Assembly (NCBI RefSeq): GCF_900156375.1
Contig: NZ_FTNK01000015.1
Span: 1 to 64,000 of the forward strand
Reading direction: 5' to 3'
Length of the DNA stretch: 64,000 bases
From: Paenibacillus macquariensis
GTDB taxonomy: Bacteria; Bacillota; Bacilli; Paenibacillales; Paenibacillaceae
Shown here: piece after piece, positions 7,596 through 17,213 of the stretch
How the letters are laid out: each line of letters opens with the position of its first letter
How positions within the stretch are numbered: the first letter of the stretch is position 1
Position numbers and translations under genes: made by a program
Notes under the pieces: model-generated
What the model was told of the DNA's origin: nothing
The model's database searches: none
The model's input: only the letters and a program-made list of their open reading frames with translations

Positions 7596-8504
7596 TTGTC
7601 TGAGAAATCAGCGGACAAGAAGACCTATATCTTGAAGACTGCCTTGCAACTATTCTCCACACAAGGCATTTCCTCAACTTCCATGCAAGAAATTGCTGAA
7701 GTATGTGAGATGTCCAAGGGTAGCTTATACCTGCACTTCAAATCAAAAGATGAGTTGGAAGAGAGCATCTACTTATACTGTTATCAGCTCATTCGCGACA
7801 GTATTATGCAGGTAGAACAGGACAGCCATCTTTCTCCAAAAGAACAACTACAAAAACAAGTCGAGGTTCTTCTTAGTCATCTGATCGAATTGCGAGAGTT
7901 TGTAAGGAAACAGTTCATAGATGGTCCTGGCCCTAGAAAGAAACATGAGAAAAATGCATGTATACAAGAGGATCAATTACGAATGCTGTACTGGTTCAAA
8001 GTCAAACTTGAAGCCATCTACGGTACTGAGATTGAGCCCTACACGATGGACCTCATTCTATTGTTCGGCGGCATACTATTCTCTCATTTAAAGATGTTGT
8101 TCATTCCTAACCTTCCAATTAACATTCAAAAGATGTCACACCATCTCATAACTTTACTTGATGATGTCAGTGAGAGTGTTATCTCTAGGGCTACTGAGCC
8201 CCTAATCACTCCGGATGCGTGGTCCCATTGGATTAATGAAATCAAAGACCAATCTGACAATCAACGACACCCGCTTCAGGTAACCAAGGAAATGAAAGAC
8301 TTCCTGAAAGAAAGCTCGCTTGATAAACAAACGTGCAAAGATGCTCTGGAGTCGATTCATATTCTGGAGAAAGAAATCGTAGATATTCAACCTCGCAGAG
8401 TCATTCTATTGGGTATGCTCGGTAATCTACAACTGATAACAGAACTACACGTCTTAACGAATGAACTCAGGGAGATTATTTCACTATATTCAACAAACCA
8501 GTGA
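7596..8504 (+). CDS. yerO: TetR/AcrR family regulator of the RND exporter (YerO-like)
   Basis: Transcriptional repressor of 302 aa. The N-terminal helix-turn-helix is clear: LQLFSTQGISSTSMQEIAEVCEM then SKGSLYLHFKSKDEL. It is about 100 aa longer than most TetR proteins, which matches B. subtilis YerO, encoded next to the RND pump gene swrC (yerP), the arrangement seen here. TTG at 7596 is chosen because AAGGAGTG stands 8 nt before it; the open frame reaches an upstream TTG at 7548 that lies inside the predicted operator. Probably represses itself and swrC. Confidence 0.82.
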   Translation: MSEKSADKKTYILKTALQLFSTQGISSTSMQEIAEVCEMSKGSLYLHFKSKDELEESIYLYCYQLIRDSIMQVEQDSHLSPKEQLQKQVEVLLSHLIELREFVRKQFIDGPGPRKKHEKNACIQEDQLRMLYWFKVKLEAIYGTEIEPYTMDLILLFGGILFSHLKMLFIPNLPINIQKMSHHLITLLDDVSESVISRATEPLITPDAWSHWINEIKDQSDNQRHPLQVTKEMKDFLKESSLDKQTCKDALESIHILEKEIVDIQPRRVILLGMLGNLQLITELHVLTNELREIISLYSTNQ

Positions 8505-8587
8505 AACCCAATATTCTTCGAACCAATGAAACATAATTCATCCCGAATCAATCAAGAATGTAGAGAGAAAGGAGCAGAACCATACTT

Positions 8588-11500
8588 ATGAAGAGCATTA
8601 TTAATTTCTCAATAAATAATAAATTTGCTATCTGGTTACTTACGATTATTATCACTGCTGCAGGGTTATTTGCCGGAGTATCCATGAAACAAGAAACCAT
8701 GCCTAATATCAGCATTCCATTTCTAAACGTAGTTGCTGTCTATCCTGGTGCAGCTCCAGAAGGTGTCGTTCAAGATGTAACCATCCCCCTTGAACAACGT
8801 TTACGCAATGTCGATGGCGTCAAGACGGTAACTTCCACTTCTATGGAGAACGCCGCTTCGATTGCTATGGAATTCGATTATGGTACGGACTTGGACCAAG
8901 CAACCGCTGCTGTCCGAGAAGCCCTAAATGAAGTCACATTACCAAAAGATGCACAAAAACCAACCATCTCTAAATTCAGTTTAAGTTCTTTTCCTGTCAT
9001 TTCTCTAAGTGCTTCAAACAATCAAGCGAAAGACTTAGAAGAATTAACAAAAGTTATCGAGAATCAAGTTAAACCTGAAATCGAGAAGCTTGCAGGTGTT
9101 GCCTCCGTAAGTATATCGGGACAATATGTTAAAGAAGTTCAATTGAAATTTAATACGTCAAAAATGGCTGAGTTAGGCCTAAACGTAGATACCGTTAAAG
9201 GAATCGTTCAAGGCTCCTCCTTACGTGTACCGCTAGGACTATTTAATTTAGAAGAATCCCAAAAAGCCGTTGTAGTCGATGGCAATATCGTTGAACTTGA
9301 CGATCTGAAGAACTTAGCCATTCCAGTTATTCCGAACACGGCTACTGGAGCACAAAATGCTCCAGCAGGAAATGTAAATGCTCCAACAGGTGGCGCGGTT
9401 ACGGGCATTCCTACAGTTAAACTTAGTGAAATTGCCGATATTCAAGTTATTGGTAAAGCAGAGTCTATCTCTCGTACCAACGGTCTTGAATCCATCGGGA
9501 TTTCAATTGTGAAAGACAACGATGCAAATACCGTCGATGTCGTTAATGCCGTTAAAGACAAAATGGCAGATTTGAAAAAAAGCTATTCTGGTCTTGAGCT
9601 GATCACTCTGCTCGATCAAGGTGAGCCTATCGAAGACTCTGTAAATACCATGCTTAGTAAAGCTGTATTTGGAGCCTTGTTCGCAGTCATCATCATTCTT
9701 ATCTTCCTTCGTAATATTCGATCTACGATTATATCGATTATCTCGATCCCATTATCTCTATTAACAGCCATTCTCATCCTTTGGCAGTTAGATATTACGT
9801 TAAATATGATGACTTTAGGTGCGATGACCGTAGCCATTGGACGGGTCATCGATGACTCCATTGTCGTCATTGAGAACATTTATAGACGATTAACCGATAG
9901 TGACGAACCCCTACGTGGTCGTGAACTCGTTCGCGAAGCCACTCGTGAAATGTTTGTTCCTATTATGTCATCTACGATCGTAACCATTGCAGTATTCCTA
10001 CCTCTTGCCTTTGTTAGTGGTATGGTTGGCGAACTATTCCTACCTTTCGCATTAACGATGGTATTTGCTCTCTTGGCTTCGCTTGTGATCGCCATTACGA
10101 TTGTACCTATGCTTGCACATACGCTCTTCAAAAAGGGAATTAACAAGAAAAGGCACACAGGCAAAGAGGAAATTGGCGGTCTCGCTAGAGGATATCAACG
10201 TATCCTGAACTGGTGTCTCTCTCATAAAGCCATTACCTTCGGTGGTGCTATTCTCCTTCTTGTAGGTAGTCTAATGTTGTATCCTTTGATTGGTACTAGC
10301 TTCATGCCGGATCAAAAAGATAAATACACCATGGTGACCTACTCACCTAAACCTGGTGAGCAGCTTGCCGCAGTTGAGAAACTTGCCTTGAAAGCTGAGG
10401 AGTTCATTCTTAAACAACCTGGCGTAGAGAAAATGCAGTATTCCATTGGAGGTAGTAACCCGATGGGCGGTGCTAGTGCGTCCAACTCCGGTCTATTCTA
10501 CATTGGATTCAAATCCGATACGAAAAATTTCGAGGATATCCCAAAACAACTCGTCGAAGATCTACACAAGCTGGTTCCTGAAGGTGAATGGGCTTCTCTA
10601 GACATGACTGGCGGAATGGGTGGAAGTGGCTTAAGCGTTAGTGTATTCGGTGACAGCTTAGAAGACATTAAACCTATATCCGATGAAGTTCTTAAGCTAG
10701 TGAAAGAAGATACGGAGCACTTCGATAAAGCGAAGACAAGTCTTTCTACTTCATATGATCAATACACCATCGTTGCTGATCAAGAGAAATTAAGTTCACT
10801 TGGTCTTACGGCTGGGCAGATTGCTATGGAGTTAAGTCCAGTGCGTGAACGTCCAGTTCTAACTGAAATTGAAGTCGATAACAAAACTTATAAAGTGTAC
10901 ATCGAAGCAGACAGTACCGTTTATAAGAATATTGACGAGATTTCAAACGAAAAGATTAAGTCACCTCTTGGCATGGAAGTTGCCATTAAAGATGTAGCTA
11001 AAGTGGAAAAAGGAACTTCTCCGAACTCCATTACTCGTACAGACGGTAAAATGGTCGTATCCATTTCAGCCAATATTGTAACAGCTGATGTGGGTAAAGC
11101 TTCGACAAACTTAGAAGAAAAAATTAAATCAATCGACAAACCTGATGGTATTGAAATTAAATTCGGTGGTGCGACAGAACAAATCAATGATACATTCACA
11201 CAGCTTGGTCTTGCTATGCTAGCGGCCATAGCCGTTGTATACTTTGTTCTCGTGGTAACCTTCGGTGGAGGTCTTGCACCATTTGCGATTCTCTTCTCCT
11301 TACCGTTCACAATTATTGGTGCCCTTGTTGGACTACTGATTGCGAAGGAGCCACTCAATGTATCCTCACTCATGGGCGCATTGATGCTCATAGGGATCGT
11401 TGTAACGAACGCGATTGTACTTATTCACCGCGTTATTCACAAAGAGCAAGAAGGAATGTCTACACGCGATGCATTGCTTGAAGCCGGAGCAACTCGCCTT

Positions 11501-11707
11501 CGTCCGATCCTAATGACTGCACTTGCCACCATTGGTGCATTGCTACCGCTAGTGACTGGATTAGAAGATAGTGCTGGAATCATTTCACGTGGACTTGGGA
11601 TTACCGTTATTGGTGGTCTGATCAGTTCCACATTGCTAACACTGGTTATCGTACCGGTTGTATATGAGTTCTTGATGAAATTTAGAAAACCTAAATTACA
11701 GGACTAA
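8588..11707 (+). CDS. swrC: RND efflux pump, SwrC/AcrB family
   Basis: Proton-driven exporter of 1039 aa in the cytoplasmic membrane. Topology is the RND duplication: helix 1 at about residues 10-30, a large outside loop, five to six helices around 350-530, then the second copy. The helix-4 proton-relay region is visible as GRVIDDSIVVIENIYR near residues 418-433. The first outer domain has the family FPVISLS strand. The homologue in B. subtilis, SwrC, exports surfactin and gives resistance to it; the substrate here is unknown. AAAGGAG precedes the ATG. It follows yerO by 83 bp, probably co-transcribed, and ends at a strong terminator. No adaptor or outer-membrane gene, as expected in Gram-positives. 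Confidence 0.92.
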   Translation: MKSIINFSINNKFAIWLLTIIITAAGLFAGVSMKQETMPNISIPFLNVVAVYPGAAPEGVVQDVTIPLEQRLRNVDGVKTVTSTSMENAASIAMEFDYGTDLDQATAAVREALNEVTLPKDAQKPTISKFSLSSFPVISLSASNNQAKDLEELTKVIENQVKPEIEKLAGVASVSISGQYVKEVQLKFNTSKMAELGLNVDTVKGIVQGSSLRVPLGLFNLEESQKAVVVDGNIVELDDLKNLAIPVIPNTATGAQNAPAGNVNAPTGGAVTGIPTVKLSEIADIQVIGKAESISRTNGLESIGISIVKDNDANTVDVVNAVKDKMADLKKSYSGLELITLLDQGEPIEDSVNTMLSKAVFGALFAVIIILIFLRNIRSTIISIISIPLSLLTAILILWQLDITLNMMTLGAMTVAIGRVIDDSIVVIENIYRRLTDSDEPLRGRELVREATREMFVPIMSSTIVTIAVFLPLAFVSGMVGELFLPFALTMVFALLASLVIAITIVPMLAHTLFKKGINKKRHTGKEEIGGLARGYQRILNWCLSHKAITFGGAILLLVGSLMLYPLIGTSFMPDQKDKYTMVTYSPKPGEQLAAVEKLALKAEEFILKQPGVEKMQYSIGGSNPMGGASASNSGLFYIGFKSDTKNFEDIPKQLVEDLHKLVPEGEWASLDMTGGMGGSGLSVSVFGDSLEDIKPISDEVLKLVKEDTEHFDKAKTSLSTSYDQYTIVADQEKLSSLGLTAGQIAMELSPVRERPVLTEIEVDNKTYKVYIEADSTVYKNIDEISNEKIKSPLGMEVAIKDVAKVEKGTSPNSITRTDGKMVVSISANIVTADVGKASTNLEEKIKSIDKPDGIEIKFGGATEQINDTFTQLGLAMLAAIAVVYFVLVVTFGGGLAPFAILFSLPFTIIGALVGLLIAKEPLNVSSLMGALMLIGIVVTNAIVLIHRVIHKEQEGMSTRDALLEAGATRLRPILMTALATIGALLPLVTGLEDSAGIISRGLGITVIGGLISSTLLTLVIVPVVYEFLMKFRKPKLQD

Positions 11708-11722
11708 GACAAACATTTTAAT

Positions 11723-11775
11723 AAAGGACGTATCCTCTTCCCCTTATGGGATGTAGGATACGTCCTTTTATTTCC
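11723..11775 (+). terminator. Terminator of yerO-swrC
   Basis: Perfect 14-bp arms AAAGGACGTATCCT (11723-11736) and AGGATACGTCCTTT (11755-11768) followed by TTATTT. Confidence 0.93.
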
Positions 11776-11778
11776 GCT

Positions 11779-11826
11779 GAAACGGGTGCCGACCTTGGAC
11801 AAGGGCGGCGCAGCCGTTTCTACTTG
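11779..11826. repeat. Degenerate copy of a GCCGTTTCTACTTG repeat element
   Basis: GAAACGG (11779-11785) and CCGTTTC (11814-11820) form an inverted repeat, and GCCGTTTCTACTTG (11813-11826) recurs exactly at 36645-36658, where the full element is a perfect 15-bp hairpin. Probably an interspersed palindromic repeat. Confidence 0.55.
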
Positions 11827-11907
11827 TTCATTTGATTCAACGTGCTTTACCTTAGGTAATATGCGATAATTTATGACAATTAGAGCCCTTTGAAGGAGTA
11901 GTGTCCT

Positions 11908-12840
11908 ATGATCACCACGGTAACCTTAAATACAGCACTAGATATTACTTATACTATACCTCAATTCCAAGTGAATCAATTGCACCGAATGCATGGTTAT
12001 CTATCCGTTCCAGGCGGTAAAGGTGTAAATGCCGCCCGTGTATTACAAACTCTAGGTGAATCAGTTACAGCTACAGGTTACGTAGCAGGATATCAAGGAG
12101 CTACCCTATTAGCTGGTCTGAAGTCCGAGACGATCTCCTCTGACTTCATCGTACTTCGTAACGGTGAAACCAGACGGGCCATCACCATTCTTGATCCTAC
12201 ACTTGGTACAAGTACTGAACTTATAGAGGACGGTCCAACCATCACAGAAACAGAGCTACGGGAGCTTCGCCTAAAGGTAGAATCTTTGGCTAAAGACTCT
12301 GCCTGGGTACTGCTATGTGGTAGTCTGCCCCTAGGATGTCCCACTTCGATCTATGCAGATCTTACCGAGATCGCACACCATCAAGGTGCTATGGTTGCGT
12401 TAGATGCTCGTGGGGAGGCTCTCCGGGAAGGTCTTCAGGGGAAGCCCGATCTAGTAAAACCTAATGAGCATGAATTAGCTGAACTAGCAGGGATTAGCAA
12501 AGATGACGACCATGGAACTCTTCAAGCTATATCTTCTTATATGAGTACTGACACTCAGCTTATTGTCGTGTCGCAGGGTGCGCGTGGGGCACTCGCTAGT
12601 TATGGTGGAACATTCTATAGAATTCGGATTCCACAAGTCAATGCCATAAACCCCGTAGGTAGTGGGGATTCGATGATGGCCGGTCTCGTGAGTGCTCTTC
12701 ATAGAGGGCAGAACATCGTCGAATCTCTCAAACGAGGCGCAGCCTGCGGAACGGCTAATACACTACACACGATGGCCGGAAAAGTAACCATACAGGAAAT
12801 AGAAGCCATTTATAAGGATATACAAATCATCCCCATCTGA
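11908..12840 (+). CDS. PfkB-family hexose kinase (1-phosphofructokinase type)
   Basis: Ribokinase-superfamily sugar kinase of 310 aa. The substrate loop PGGKGVNAAR lies at residues 35-44, the second PfkB signature INPVGSGDSMMAGL at 248-260 with catalytic Asp254, and the KPNEHEL block at 184-190. This pattern fits the 1-phosphofructokinase/tagatose-6-phosphate kinase (FruK/LacC) subgroup; which sugar phosphate is used cannot be read. There is no PTS or sugar operon next to it, which is unusual for fruK. GAAGGAG sits 10 nt before the ATG. Monocistronic. Confidence 0.85.
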   Translation: MITTVTLNTALDITYTIPQFQVNQLHRMHGYLSVPGGKGVNAARVLQTLGESVTATGYVAGYQGATLLAGLKSETISSDFIVLRNGETRRAITILDPTLGTSTELIEDGPTITETELRELRLKVESLAKDSAWVLLCGSLPLGCPTSIYADLTEIAHHQGAMVALDARGEALREGLQGKPDLVKPNEHELAELAGISKDDDHGTLQAISSYMSTDTQLIVVSQGARGALASYGGTFYRIRIPQVNAINPVGSGDSMMAGLVSALHRGQNIVESLKRGAACGTANTLHTMAGKVTIQEIEAIYKDIQIIPI

Positions 12841-12887
12841 CCCAATGACTTAGGTGGAATGAGGTTTGCCCTGAAGCAGTGATACAA

Positions 12888-12928
12888 CAAAAAAGCCGAC
12901 TCCTACACATTGCTCAAGGAATCAGCTT
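12888..12928 (-). terminator. Terminator of torD
   Basis: Minus-strand stem GCTGATTCCT (12926-12917) with AGGAGTCGGC (12904-12895), ten pairs including G-U, followed by a run of six T. It faces the torD gene ending at 12938. Confidence 0.85.
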
Positions 12929-12937
12929 CAAGGACTA

Positions 12938-13642
12938 CTATGAAATAATCAAACACGAGTTAAGTTCTGCTCGCCATGAGCGTAACATGGCAATATCATA
13001 AGGTAAAAACTCTTGTAGAATATAACCCAGACTTCTGTATATTGGAGACCGTGCTTCCTTACATAAAGCCTCAGCTACACTTGGAACCCACTGCATGACA
13101 TGTTGCTCCAAGAACTGAATTTGAGAATCCATTAACGCGTGTTGTGAAGCTCGCAAACGTAAATCATCCGACATTCGTTCACCGAGTACAGCCATATATT
13201 CAAGCTCAATCGAGATGTGATCATCTTGTTCAAGGTGCAATTTATTAAAGACAATACCGGATTGTGCATAGCTATTACGGATATCTGACGTATAATCCAC
13301 ACTATTCTTGCTTAACATACTTCGATAGTCACTCTCACAAAGCGAAGGAAGTATCGGCCGAACGCCGTCAAATAAACGGTGATACTCAGCCCTCTCTACT
13401 TTACATATCTCCATGAAATGTTCCGGCATAGTGTTCGATAAATAACTTTTAAGTTTCTGACCTTCTTTGGTGAGGACTGCTTCTTCTCTCGTGACCATAT
13501 GTTTCTGCCACTGGGCAATCAAAGACAGACTTGGCCGGTTTCCGAAGAAATCTATAAGTAGTTGGTATACCCAACCTCTTCCTTGCTTCCAACGAATACA
13601 TTCTTCAGAATCTCTACCCATTTCCAAAGTCATCGTCATCAT
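12938..13642 (-). CDS. TorD/DmsD-family molecular chaperone
   Basis: Cytoplasmic all-helical chaperone (234 aa) of the kind that escorts a specific molybdopterin enzyme during cofactor loading. Family blocks are EYHRLFDG near residue 85 and DDHISIELEYMAVLGERM near residue 150, the latter being the ELEF-type signature. The C-terminal FLEQHVMQWVP also fits. GGAGG precedes two adjacent ATG codons (13642 and 13639); either may be used. It is not beside an oxidoreductase gene: the only candidate client in view is the molybdopterin protein at 20397-22538. A perfect Fnr-type palindrome lies 105 bp upstream, and a terminator follows. Confidence 0.8.
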   Translation of the reverse strand: MMTMTLEMGRDSEECIRWKQGRGWVYQLLIDFFGNRPSLSLIAQWQKHMVTREEAVLTKEGQKLKSYLSNTMPEHFMEICKVERAEYHRLFDGVRPILPSLCESDYRSMLSKNSVDYTSDIRNSYAQSGIVFNKLHLEQDDHISIELEYMAVLGERMSDDLRLRASQHALMDSQIQFLEQHVMQWVPSVAEALCKEARSPIYRSLGYILQEFLPYDIAMLRSWRAELNSCLIIS

Positions 13643-13746
13643 TTAACCTCCTTATATATTTACAATGTGAGAAGGTATACTATAATAAAACAATAAACGT
13701 TAGCGCTTTCTTTATCACTAGATTACATCAAAAGTTAATAAAATCA

Positions 13747-13762
13747 TGTGACATTATTCACA
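13747..13762. promoter_or_regulatory. Fnr/CRP-type box upstream of torD
   Basis: TGTGA-CATTAT-TCACA matches the Bacillus Fnr consensus TGTGA-N6-TCACA exactly. Its centre is about 82 bp upstream of the start site implied by the minus-strand -10 TATAGT (13684-13679). This spacing is compatible with an upstream activator site. The palindrome alone cannot distinguish Fnr from another CRP-family protein. Confidence 0.7.
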
Positions 13763-13978
13763 AATTAAACCAATTGATTTCTAGACAATCTTCATAACAT
13801 TTTGAGATTTGAAACATATGTTAAAAAGCAACTGCATACGATACTAGGGACAAATCGTCATTTGATACTACATGCATTTCATACAACCCTTTATGATATG
13901 GAAATTTACTGGTTTGAATACCCTTTCAACACGTGATAAAGTGAAGTGGTCAACTAAAACACAGTAAATAGCCATTGT

Positions 13979-13996
13979 CGATTTGCATTCAAATCG
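13979..13996 (+). promoter_or_regulatory. Palindrome at the MFS ribosome-binding site
   Basis: CGATTTG-CATT-CAAATCG, a perfect 7-bp inverted repeat, directly abuts GGAAAGGA of the MFS gene. It could be an operator or an RNA hairpin that limits ribosome access. Besides this palindrome and the Fnr-type box, the 370-bp interval holds nothing else I can name. Confidence 0.5.
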
Positions 13997-14012
13997 GAAA
14001 GGAATGTCGATA

Positions 14013-15242
14013 TTGCGTGAATCTATAACTATGAAGTCTTCCTTAACATCCCTTAAGCTATTTAATTTCTTTATATATGGCACCATGGTCATCTTCACAA
14101 GCTTTTTTCAACTATACCTACAAGATGTAGGTATGAAGAAATTTGAAATCGGATCACTAATGGCTCTCGGGCCCTTTGTTTCCTTATTTGCTAACCCCTT
14201 TTGGCGATACTGCGGCGACCGTCTACATAATATGAAACGCATTATCATCATTATGATGAGTGGAGCATTACTACTGGTACAGTTTGTCTTTCAAGCCGAT
14301 ACCTATGCCATGGTATATTTAGCCATGATACTTTTCTTTTTCTTCCAGACGCCTATTTTTTCTCATAGTAACAGCCTTATCCTAGGATATATTGAGGATA
14401 CGCCTTATAAGTTTGGTTCTTTTCGGATATGGGGATCGATCGGTTGGGGTGTAACCGCCATTGCTGTTGGACAAATTCTAGATTGGACGGGTATATCTAA
14501 AGTATCGACATTATTTACTGCTGTTCTTATCATTGCCATTGGAGCGGTCTTAGTTCTTCCTCCACTCAAACGTTCTTCCGATTCACCTACATTGTATCTC
14601 AGAGGATTTACCAATATCATGAGCAATCGATACTTCCTTTCGTTTATTCTGATGGGTGTTCTGGTATCGATCCCTAATGCAATGAATAACACATTTATGT
14701 CATTATATATAACCGAACTCGGAGGCTCCAAAAGAATTGTCGGGTTAGCCGTATTCCTTTCTGCTTTTTTGGAAATCGCTATGTTCTTCCTATTCGATCG
14801 GTTCATGAAACGCAAAATATCTTGGATGTTAGGCTGTCTTGCCTTAGTCAGTCTACTCTTCGGTCTTCGCTGGCTCTTGATGGCTGAAGCCACACTCCCG
14901 CTACAAGTCGCTGCCATTCAAGTTCTACACTGTATCACCTTTGGCGGATTCTTCTATATTGGAACCCAATTAACATCGTTGTTGTTACCCCGTCCCTATC
15001 GTGCAACCGGCCAAGCTGTATACACACTCGCATTGAGTGGTCTCTCTGGTGTCATTGGTGCATTTATCGGCGGATGGTTGTTCCAGAACTTCGGTGCAGA
15101 AGCGATGTATAGAACGGGAATGTTATTCGCCTTAATAGGTGCAGTCGGATTCGGATGGATGTGGTACTTGATCCTTAAGCAAGGATATAAGCTCTCTCTT
15201 ACCGAACGTAAAGAAGATCCTGAGGAAGACTTAAACATATAA
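14013..15242 (+). CDS. MFS transporter (MFS_1-like / 3-phenylpropionate permease-like)
   Basis: Twelve-helix secondary transporter of about 409 aa. The N-terminal pattern (FFIYGTMVIFTSFFQLYL, then an EIGSLMALGPFVSLFANP loop ending WRYCGD) fits the LacY-related MFS_1-like group that includes 3-phenylpropionate and nucleoside permeases. TTG at 14013 is favoured because AAAGGA lies 9 nt upstream; ATG codons at 14004 (too close to the site) and 14031 (no site) are alternatives. Divergent from torD across a region holding an Fnr-type box. Substrate unknown. Ends at a strong bidirectional terminator. Confidence 0.78.
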   Translation: MRESITMKSSLTSLKLFNFFIYGTMVIFTSFFQLYLQDVGMKKFEIGSLMALGPFVSLFANPFWRYCGDRLHNMKRIIIIMMSGALLLVQFVFQADTYAMVYLAMILFFFFQTPIFSHSNSLILGYIEDTPYKFGSFRIWGSIGWGVTAIAVGQILDWTGISKVSTLFTAVLIIAIGAVLVLPPLKRSSDSPTLYLRGFTNIMSNRYFLSFILMGVLVSIPNAMNNTFMSLYITELGGSKRIVGLAVFLSAFLEIAMFFLFDRFMKRKISWMLGCLALVSLLFGLRWLLMAEATLPLQVAAIQVLHCITFGGFFYIGTQLTSLLLPRPYRATGQAVYTLALSGLSGVIGAFIGGWLFQNFGAEAMYRTGMLFALIGAVGFGWMWYLILKQGYKLSLTERKEDPEEDLNI

Positions 15243-15250
15243 GACATAAC

Positions 15251-15293
15251 AAAAAAATCAGCTCGCAGTGATATCACTGCGAGCTGATTTTTT
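15251..15293. terminator. Bidirectional terminator between MFS and glnS
   Basis: Near-perfect palindrome with arms TCAGCTCGCAGTGA and TCACTGCGAGCTGA, flanked by an A-run on the left and a T-run on the right, so it serves both convergent genes. Confidence 0.95.
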
Positions 15294-15311
15294 GTTATCT
15301 AGAATTAGAAC

Positions 15312-16994
15312 CTATTTCATTTTAAATGAACTCTTGAGCGAAACGATTCGGTTAAATACCGGATGGCCTGGCGTGGAGTACTTAGAGTCCACGTTAAAGT
15401 AACCATGACGGAAAAATTGGAATTTATCCTGAGGAACTACATCTTTCATTCCCGGTTCGATAAACCCTTGCACGATCTCCAATGAATTCGGATTGATTTG
15501 ATCAAGGAATGTCTTCTCTTCTTTCTCCTCAGTCTCATCTATCTCCTCATCGGATTCCTCCGCCTTGATGAGCGGCTCATACAAACGGAATTCAGCCGGA
15601 ACAGCTTGGCTTGCATCGATCCAATGGATCGTTCCTTTTACCTTACGAGCAGTAAATCCACTTCCACTCTTCGTCTCAGGGTCATACGTACAGTGAATCT
15701 CAACGACATGACCTTCTTCATCTTTGATAACTTCATTACATTTAATGAAATATGCGTTCTTCAACCGCACTTCATTACCTGGGAATAGTCTGAAATACTT
15801 GTTGGGTGGAACTTCCATAAAGTCATCTTGCTCAATATATATTTCACGTGAGAATGGAACTTGGCGATTGCCCATCTCAGGATTCTCAATATTGTTCTCT
15901 ACCTCAAACCACTCATTCTGATCTTCAGGATAATTGGTAATAACCACTTTGAGTGGGTTCAATACTGCCATCGTACGAGGTGCTTTAAGCTTTAGATCCT
16001 CACGGATAAAATGCTCTTGCATTTGAAGATCTACAACACCCTGTGTCTTAGAAATTCCTGTCTCATAAATGAAGTTGCGAATCGCCTCAGGTGTATAACC
16101 TAATCGACGTAGTCCCGAAATCGTTGGCATCCGTGGATCGTCCCAGCCATCGACATGTTGTTCATCAACAAGTAACTTCAACTTTCTTTTACTCGTCAAT
16201 GTCTGCTCCACATTCAAGCGTCCGAACTCATATTGATGAGGAACGTTTGGCATTTCGCATTCTGCCACTACCCAGTCATAAAATGGACGTTGGTCTTCAA
16301 ATTCCAATGAGCATAGGGAATGTGTAATTCCCTCAATCGCATCTTCTAATGGATGTGCGAAGGCATACATCGGATAGATACACCATTTATCGCCCGTGTT
16401 ATGGTGATACGTATGTGAGATTCGGTAAATGATCGGATCACGTAAGTTGATATTAGGTGACGACATATCAATCTTAGCGCGCAGTACTTTGGCACCATCA
16501 CTAAACTTGCCATCCCGCATACCTTCAAACAACTCAAGATTCTCTTCTACACTACGATCACGATATGGACTGTTACTTCCAGGAGACTTCAAAGTTCCTC
16601 GAGTCTCACGAATCTGGTCCGCACTGAGATCATCAATAAAGGCTTTCCCCTTCTTGATCAACAACACTGCACGGTTATACATCTCATCGAAATAATCAGA
16701 AGCGAATCTTAGCTCTTCCCATTCGAATCCGAGCCACTTCACATCTTCCTGAATGGACTTCACATATTCTGTATCTTCTTTGACCGGATTGGTATCATCG
16801 AATCGCAGATTCGTCTTGCCACCGAATTCAGCTGCTAAAGTAAAGTTAATCCAGATCGCTCTAGCATGTCCGATATGTAAATAACCGTTAGGCTCTGGTG
16901 GAAAACGTGTCACAATTTCCTTCACCTTACCGGATTTCAAATCTTCTGTAATCACATTCTTAATAAAATTGGAGGGTGTACTTGGGTTCTCCAT
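15312..16994 (-). CDS. glnS: Glutaminyl-tRNA synthetase
   Basis: Class I synthetase charging tRNA-Gln directly with glutamine (560 aa). Motifs: PPEPNGYLHIGHAR at residues 32-45 with HIGH at 40-43, LRFDDTNP at 63-70, and the KMSKS equivalent LTSKRKL at 266-272. The C-terminal beta-barrel anticodon domain is present, with an acidic insertion (SDEEIDETEEKEEK) near residue 500. ATG at 16994 follows AAAGG at 9 nt; the open frame runs on to 17051 without a site. B. subtilis has no GlnS and uses GatCAB instead, so this gene marks a different lineage. No T-box leader was found upstream. Confidence 0.95.
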   Translation of the reverse strand: MENPSTPSNFIKNVITEDLKSGKVKEIVTRFPPEPNGYLHIGHARAIWINFTLAAEFGGKTNLRFDDTNPVKEDTEYVKSIQEDVKWLGFEWEELRFASDYFDEMYNRAVLLIKKGKAFIDDLSADQIRETRGTLKSPGSNSPYRDRSVEENLELFEGMRDGKFSDGAKVLRAKIDMSSPNINLRDPIIYRISHTYHHNTGDKWCIYPMYAFAHPLEDAIEGITHSLCSLEFEDQRPFYDWVVAECEMPNVPHQYEFGRLNVEQTLTSKRKLKLLVDEQHVDGWDDPRMPTISGLRRLGYTPEAIRNFIYETGISKTQGVVDLQMQEHFIREDLKLKAPRTMAVLNPLKVVITNYPEDQNEWFEVENNIENPEMGNRQVPFSREIYIEQDDFMEVPPNKYFRLFPGNEVRLKNAYFIKCNEVIKDEEGHVVEIHCTYDPETKSGSGFTARKVKGTIHWIDASQAVPAEFRLYEPLIKAEESDEEIDETEEKEEKTFLDQINPNSLEIVQGFIEPGMKDVVPQDKFQFFRHGYFNVDSKYSTPGHPVFNRIVSLKSSFKMK

Positions 16995-17213
16995 TGCAAT
17001 CAACCTTTCGTTGTTGAGATATATGTCTCGCACATAAATTACTTCATACAAATATACCTGTAAAATGCGGATAGTTCAATAACGGCACATCTTTGTAGAT
17101 TCAGCCAAATGTACTTACACTATTGTTCAAACAGGCCTTTTTGACCGCGAGCCTCCATTACGATAACATGAACATCAGAGACTAACATCACTTAAAGGGG
17201 ATCTGATTACACG

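Noticed and set aside
10921..11391. 156-codon frame antisense to swrC
   Set aside because: Shadow of a well-supported RND gene with typical codon bias; no site.
16995..17213. T-box leader upstream of glnS
   Set aside because: The conserved T-box core and an antiterminator/terminator pair were looked for on the minus strand and not found.
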